A stretch of DNA of 42,976 bases from contig DXIE01000037.1 in the NCBI GenBank assembly GCA_019113005.1, forward strand, positions 1 through 42,976, given 5' to 3'. Shown piece by piece: positions 39,395 to 42,976 of the stretch (positions are counted from its first letter, which is position 1; the number at the start of each line of letters is the position of its first letter). The notes under the pieces are model-generated. The model saw nothing but the letters and a program-made list of their open reading frames with translations. It did not search any database and was not told the DNA's origin. The translations under genes were made by a program, and so were the position numbers. This DNA comes from Candidatus Butyricicoccus avistercoris (GTDB lineage: Bacteria > Bacillota > Clostridia > Oscillospirales > Butyricicoccaceae).

Positions 39395-42187
39395 ATGCCG
39401 CAGGATTACAATGCAACAATTAACCTGCCTAAAACGGATTTTCCAATGCGTGCAGGTCTTCCTAAGCGTGAACCAGCTTTTCTTGAAGGCTGGCAGCAGG
39501 GAGAAAACAAACTTTATCACGATGTAATGAAAAAAAATGAGGGTAAGCCTCTATTTGTTTTACATGATGGCCCTCCATATGCAAATGGTAACTTGCACAT
39601 GGGTCACGCACTTAATAAGGTTCTTAAAGACTTTATTGTGCGTTATAAAAATATGGCTGGCTTTAAAGCTCCATATGTTCCAGGTTGGGACACCCATGGT
39701 CTGCCTATTGAGCGTCAAGCTATTAAGGCTTATGGCATGGACAGAGATAAAGTTTCTGTAAGTGAATTCCGTAAAAAGTGTGAGGAGTTCGCTCGCAAGC
39801 ATGTTGACACTCAAAGAGAACAATTTAAGCGTCTTGGTATTTTAGGTGAGTGGGAGCGTCCTTATCTAACTTTAACACATGATTTTGAGGCTAAACAAAT
39901 CGAAATCTTTGGCGAAATGGCTAAGAAAGGTTATATTTATAAGGGTCTAAAGCCAGTTTACTGGTGTCCACATGATGAAACTGCTCTTGCTGAGGCTGAA
40001 ATTGAGTATCAGGACGAAAAGTGTTCATCTATTTTCGTTAAGTTTGCTGTTACTGATGACAAGGGAGTTATCTCCAAGGCTATCGGCACAACAGAAAATG
40101 TATATTTTGTAATTTGGACAACTACAACTTGGACTTTACCAGGAAACCTTGCAATTTCTGTAAATCCATTCTTTGAATATGATTTTGTTAAAGTTCCAAA
40201 TGGTGAGATTTATGTTCTTGCTAAGGAGCTTACAAAGTCTGTTATGGATAGTGCAGGCATTGAAAGCTGGGAAGTTTTAGGAACAGTTTTAGGCTCTGAC
40301 CTTGAAATGATTAAGACTAAGCACCCAATTATGGAGCGTGAAAGCGTTGTTATCTGCGGTGAGCATGTAACTCTTGATGCTGGTACTGGTTGTGTACACA
40401 CTGCCCCAGGTTTCGGTGCAGAAGACTTTACTGTATGTCAGAAATATAAAATTGATATTATTGTTCCTGTTGATGGCAAGGGTTATGCAACCGCAGAGGC
40501 AGGCAAGTATGCTGGTATGTACTATGAAAAGACTACTCCAGTTATTCTTGATGACCTGAAGGCTTGCAATGCTCTACTTGCTATCGAGGAAATTGAGCAT
40601 AGTTACCCACACTGCTGGCGTTGTAAAAACCCTATTATCTTCCGTGCTACTGAGCAGTGGTTCTGCTCTGTTGATGCCCTTAAGGAAGATGCTGTTAAGG
40701 CTTGTCATGATATCACTTGGCTGCCAGCTTGGGGCGAGGAGCGTATGACCTCTATGATTCAAGAGCGTTCCGACTGGTGTATTTCTCGTCAGCGTATTTG
40801 GGGTGTACCAATTCCAATCTTTATTTGTAAGGATTGTGGTAAGCCACTTGTAAATGAGCAGACAATCGAAATCGTGTCTAAGCTCTTTAAGGAGCATGGC
40901 TCTAACTGCTGGTTTGAGATGGACGCATCTGAAATGTTACCAAGCGATATCAAGTGTGAGTGTGGCTGCACAAGCTTCGATAAGGAAACCGACACAATGG
41001 ACGTTTGGTTTGACTCTGGTTCAAGCTGGGCGGCTGTTATCGGTGAGCGTGAAGGTCAGCCAATTCCTGTTGATATTTATCTTGAGGGTAATGACCAGTA
41101 TCGTGGTTGGTTCCAGTCCTCTATGCTGACTGCTATCGCTACTAAGGGCATTGCTCCATACAAGACCGTTATCACTCATGGTATGATTGTCGATGAAGAA
41201 CGTCAAAAGATGTCTAAATCTGCTGGTAATGGTATCAGCCCTCAAGAGCTGACCGAGCAGTATGGTGCAGATATTCTTCGTCTATGGGTTGCATCTGCTG
41301 ACTATCGTCAGGATATGCGTATCTCTAAGGATATGTTTAAGCATCTGTCACAGAACTATCTGAAAATCCGTAACACTGCTCGTTATATCCTCGGTAATCT
41401 TCAGGGCTTTAATGTGAATGAGCTTGTGCCTTATGAAAAGTTAACCGAGCTTGATAAATGGGCACTTATGAAACTTAACGACCTTGTAACTCGTGTTCGC
41501 AAGGGTTATGATGCTTATGAGTTCCATACCGTTATGCATGCGGTTCATAACTTCTGTGTTGTTGATATGTCTAACTTCTATCTTGATGTTATCAAGGATA
41601 GACTTTACTGTGATGGTAAGGACAGTGTAAGCCGTCTTGCAGCTCAGACAACTATTTACCATATCTTAAATGCACTTGTTCGTATGATTGCTCCAATTCT
41701 ATGCTTTACTGCTGATGAGATTTGGAAGGCTATGCCTCACACTGAGGGCGATGACATGGGCAACATCATGTTAAATGATATGGCTGCTGTTTGTGCTGAG
41801 TATGATATGGACGAGGCTACTAGAGAAAAGTGGAACCGTCTGTCTGAACTTCGTGACGAGGTTAACAAGGCTCTTGAAAATGCAAGAAATGAAAAGGTAA
41901 TCGGTAAGCCACTTGAGGCTTGGGTTACTGTTAATGCAAGCAAGACAACATCAGACTTTTTAAATAACTGTGGTCTTAACATGGACGAGCTTGCTGCACT
42001 TTCTGTTGTATCTAAGCTGCGTGTTGTTTATAATGCAGAGCTTGATGATGCAGAAAATGATATTTCTGTTGAGATTGAACGTGCTTCTGGTGATAAGTGT
42101 GAACGCTGCTGGATGTATGTTGATTCTATCGGCAAGAATGAAAAACACCCAACTCTTTGTGCACGTTGTGCAGAGGTTGTAGGCTAA
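39395..42187 (+). CDS. ileS: Isoleucyl-tRNA synthetase
   Basis: The 930-residue class I synthetase has HMGH (68-71, the HIGH motif), an editing CP1 insertion, 'DGPPYANGNLH' and 'QKMSKSAGN' (the KMSKS loop). The C-terminal Zn finger is 'CERCW'...'LCARCAEVV'. It is of the shorter bacterial type (about 920 residues). Codon use is strongly biased, as expected for high expression. It lies 41 bp after divIVA, so there is no room for the T-box leader that controls ileS in B. subtilis. A strong terminator follows. Confidence 0.97.
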   Translation: MPQDYNATINLPKTDFPMRAGLPKREPAFLEGWQQGENKLYHDVMKKNEGKPLFVLHDGPPYANGNLHMGHALNKVLKDFIVRYKNMAGFKAPYVPGWDTHGLPIERQAIKAYGMDRDKVSVSEFRKKCEEFARKHVDTQREQFKRLGILGEWERPYLTLTHDFEAKQIEIFGEMAKKGYIYKGLKPVYWCPHDETALAEAEIEYQDEKCSSIFVKFAVTDDKGVISKAIGTTENVYFVIWTTTTWTLPGNLAISVNPFFEYDFVKVPNGEIYVLAKELTKSVMDSAGIESWEVLGTVLGSDLEMIKTKHPIMERESVVICGEHVTLDAGTGCVHTAPGFGAEDFTVCQKYKIDIIVPVDGKGYATAEAGKYAGMYYEKTTPVILDDLKACNALLAIEEIEHSYPHCWRCKNPIIFRATEQWFCSVDALKEDAVKACHDITWLPAWGEERMTSMIQERSDWCISRQRIWGVPIPIFICKDCGKPLVNEQTIEIVSKLFKEHGSNCWFEMDASEMLPSDIKCECGCTSFDKETDTMDVWFDSGSSWAAVIGEREGQPIPVDIYLEGNDQYRGWFQSSMLTAIATKGIAPYKTVITHGMIVDEERQKMSKSAGNGISPQELTEQYGADILRLWVASADYRQDMRISKDMFKHLSQNYLKIRNTARYILGNLQGFNVNELVPYEKLTELDKWALMKLNDLVTRVRKGYDAYEFHTVMHAVHNFCVVDMSNFYLDVIKDRLYCDGKDSVSRLAAQTTIYHILNALVRMIAPILCFTADEIWKAMPHTEGDDMGNIMLNDMAAVCAEYDMDEATREKWNRLSELRDEVNKALENARNEKVIGKPLEAWVTVNASKTTSDFLNNCGLNMDELAALSVVSKLRVVYNAELDDAENDISVEIERASGDKCERCWMYVDSIGKNEKHPTLCARCAEVVG

Positions 42188-42194
42188 ATATAAT

Positions 42195-42227
42195 AAAGGG
42201 ACAGTCATTTAAGATTGTCCCTTTTTT
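42195..42227 (+). terminator. Terminator of ileS
   Basis: AAAGGGACAGTC (42195-42206), loop ATTTAA and GATTGTCCCTTT (42213-42224) form a 12-bp stem with one G-U and a T run. lspA begins 19 nt later, so read-through or a promoter in the short gap must supply it. Confidence 0.88.
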
Positions 42228-42245
42228 AAGTAAAGAGGTGAAAAA

Positions 42246-42716
42246 ATGCTGATATTAAGTATAATAGCTATTGTTGTGCTTGTTTCCTTAGACCAGTTTG
42301 TTAAATATCTTACAGTTACTCATTTAATGCTTAAACCTATTGTATTGATTGAAAATATTTTTGAGCTTACTTATGTTGAAAACAAAGGTGCGGCTTGGTC
42401 AATTCTTGAAAATCAAATCTGGTTTTTTATTTTAATGACGGTTATTATTTTGGCACTTATAGCTTACGCTTTTTATAAAAAAATGATTTATACAAAGCTT
42501 GGTCAAATATCACTTGTTTTAATATGTGCAGGTGCAATAGGCAATTTAATTGACAGAATAACACATGGTTATGTTATTGATATGTTTAGTTTTAAACTGA
42601 TTAACTTTCCAGTTTTTAATGTAGCTGATATTTGTATTGTTTGTGGTGGAATATTATTTGTTTATTATATGATGTTTCAGCATGATAAATATGCAGAAAA
42701 GGCAGGTAAGAAATGA
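42246..42716 (+). CDS. lspA: Lipoprotein signal peptidase LspA
   Basis: The 156-residue membrane protease with four helices has catalytic Asp112 in 'GYVIDMF' and Asp128 in 'FNVADIC', plus 'ENKGAAWS' and 'GAIGNLIDR', all typical of signal peptidase II. It cuts prolipoproteins before the lipidated Cys. AGAGGTG lies upstream of the ATG. The stop overlaps the following pseudouridine synthase gene (ATGA), as in most Firmicutes. Confidence 0.96.
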   Translation: MLILSIIAIVVLVSLDQFVKYLTVTHLMLKPIVLIENIFELTYVENKGAAWSILENQIWFFILMTVIILALIAYAFYKKMIYTKLGQISLVLICAGAIGNLIDRITHGYVIDMFSFKLINFPVFNVADICIVCGGILFVYYMMFQHDKYAEKAGKK

Positions 42717-42976
42717 CCGAACTAATAATTACAGCACAGAAAGAGGATACTGGCAAGCGTGTTGATAAATTTTTATCAGAACAGCTTGAAGAAATGACCA
42801 GAAATGCTGTGCAAAATTTGCTTTTAGAAGAAAAAGTATTTATAAACAATAAACCTGTTAAGAAAAATTATAAGTTAACAGGTTCAGAAGTATTTACTGT
42901 GTTACTGCCAGAGCCTAAAGAGGTAGAAATTATACCAGAGAATATACCGATTGATATTATTTATGAAGATGATGAT
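42713..42976 (+). CDS. RluD-family pseudouridine synthase, N-terminal part (runs off window)
   Basis: The 88 visible codons encode an S4 RNA-binding domain: 'GKRVDKFLSEQLEEMTRNAVQNLLLEEKVFINN' in overlapping pieces, then 'LPEPKEVEIIPENIPIDIIYEDDD', which leads into the catalytic domain in RluD/YlyB proteins. The catalytic 'HRLD' lies beyond the window. ATG overlaps the lspA stop, so translation is coupled. The enzyme should modify uridines in 23S rRNA. Confidence 0.93.
   Translation, partial: MTELIITAQKEDTGKRVDKFLSEQLEEMTRNAVQNLLLEEKVFINNKPVKKNYKLTGSEVFTVLLPEPKEVEIIPENIPIDIIYEDDD

Overview
The window is one contiguous, AT-rich, gene-dense stretch of a low-GC Firmicutes chromosome. Gene order sepF-yggT-divIVA-ileS-lspA-rluD, a CwlD-like amidase, strong AGGAGG ribosome-binding sites and NfnAB together suggest an anaerobic clostridium, perhaps of the Oscillospirales; this placement is inference, because no rRNA or tRNA gene is present. 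No insertion sequence, prophage, CRISPR array, tRNA or rRNA was seen.

Layout. (a) 1-2200: tail of a membrane-anchored XRE-type regulator, then a small XRE repressor gene preceded by four near-identical 18-bp palindromes overlapping its promoter, a DUF3169-like membrane protein, and an unlisted 52-residue convergent ORF whose stop codon shares a terminator loop with that of its neighbour. (b) 2236-4190, minus: YtrA-type GntR regulator, ABC ATPase and permease under a 23-bp palindromic operator. (c) 4212-5874: an HPr lacking the regulatory Ser46 and a 6-phosphofructokinase of mixed ATP/PPi signature, read divergently. (d) 5879-8501, minus: feoA, feoB and a Cys-rich Feo companion, with a terminator-like hairpin between feoA and feoB. 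(e) 8761-17480, plus: an L-ascorbate-type PTS operon (lactonase UlaG, EIIA, EIIC, EIIB, a DeoR regulator, UlaE, an unknown 348-residue propeller-like protein, UlaF, a HAD phosphatase, and a duplicated DUF3592-like membrane protein). No UlaD decarboxylase is present in it. (f) 17559-25978: a signal-less amidase with SH3 domain, NfnAB transhydrogenase, an NhaC antiporter, radA and a cwlD-like amidase (minus), and a xanthine/urate-type permease with a possible RNA switch in its leader. (g) 26043-42976, plus: a long housekeeping run: radical SAM/DUF2344 pair, miaB, mutS, mutL, miaA, hfq, HlyD-like adaptor, ylmE, sepF, yggT, divIVA, ileS, lspA and the start of an RluD-type pseudouridine synthase.

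How the parts work together. Region (e) should import a hexose-acid sugar such as L-ascorbate as its 6-phosphate, open the lactone and feed the C5 product through two epimerases to D-xylulose-5-phosphate. The missing decarboxylation step and the conserved-looking unknown protein placed between the two epimerase genes are the best lead for new biology. Region (g) joins tRNA modification, mismatch repair, cell division and envelope functions in a typical clostridial order. The remaining points of interest are regulatory: the four-operator array, the GntR palindrome, the repeats upstream of ulaG, and the permease leader.
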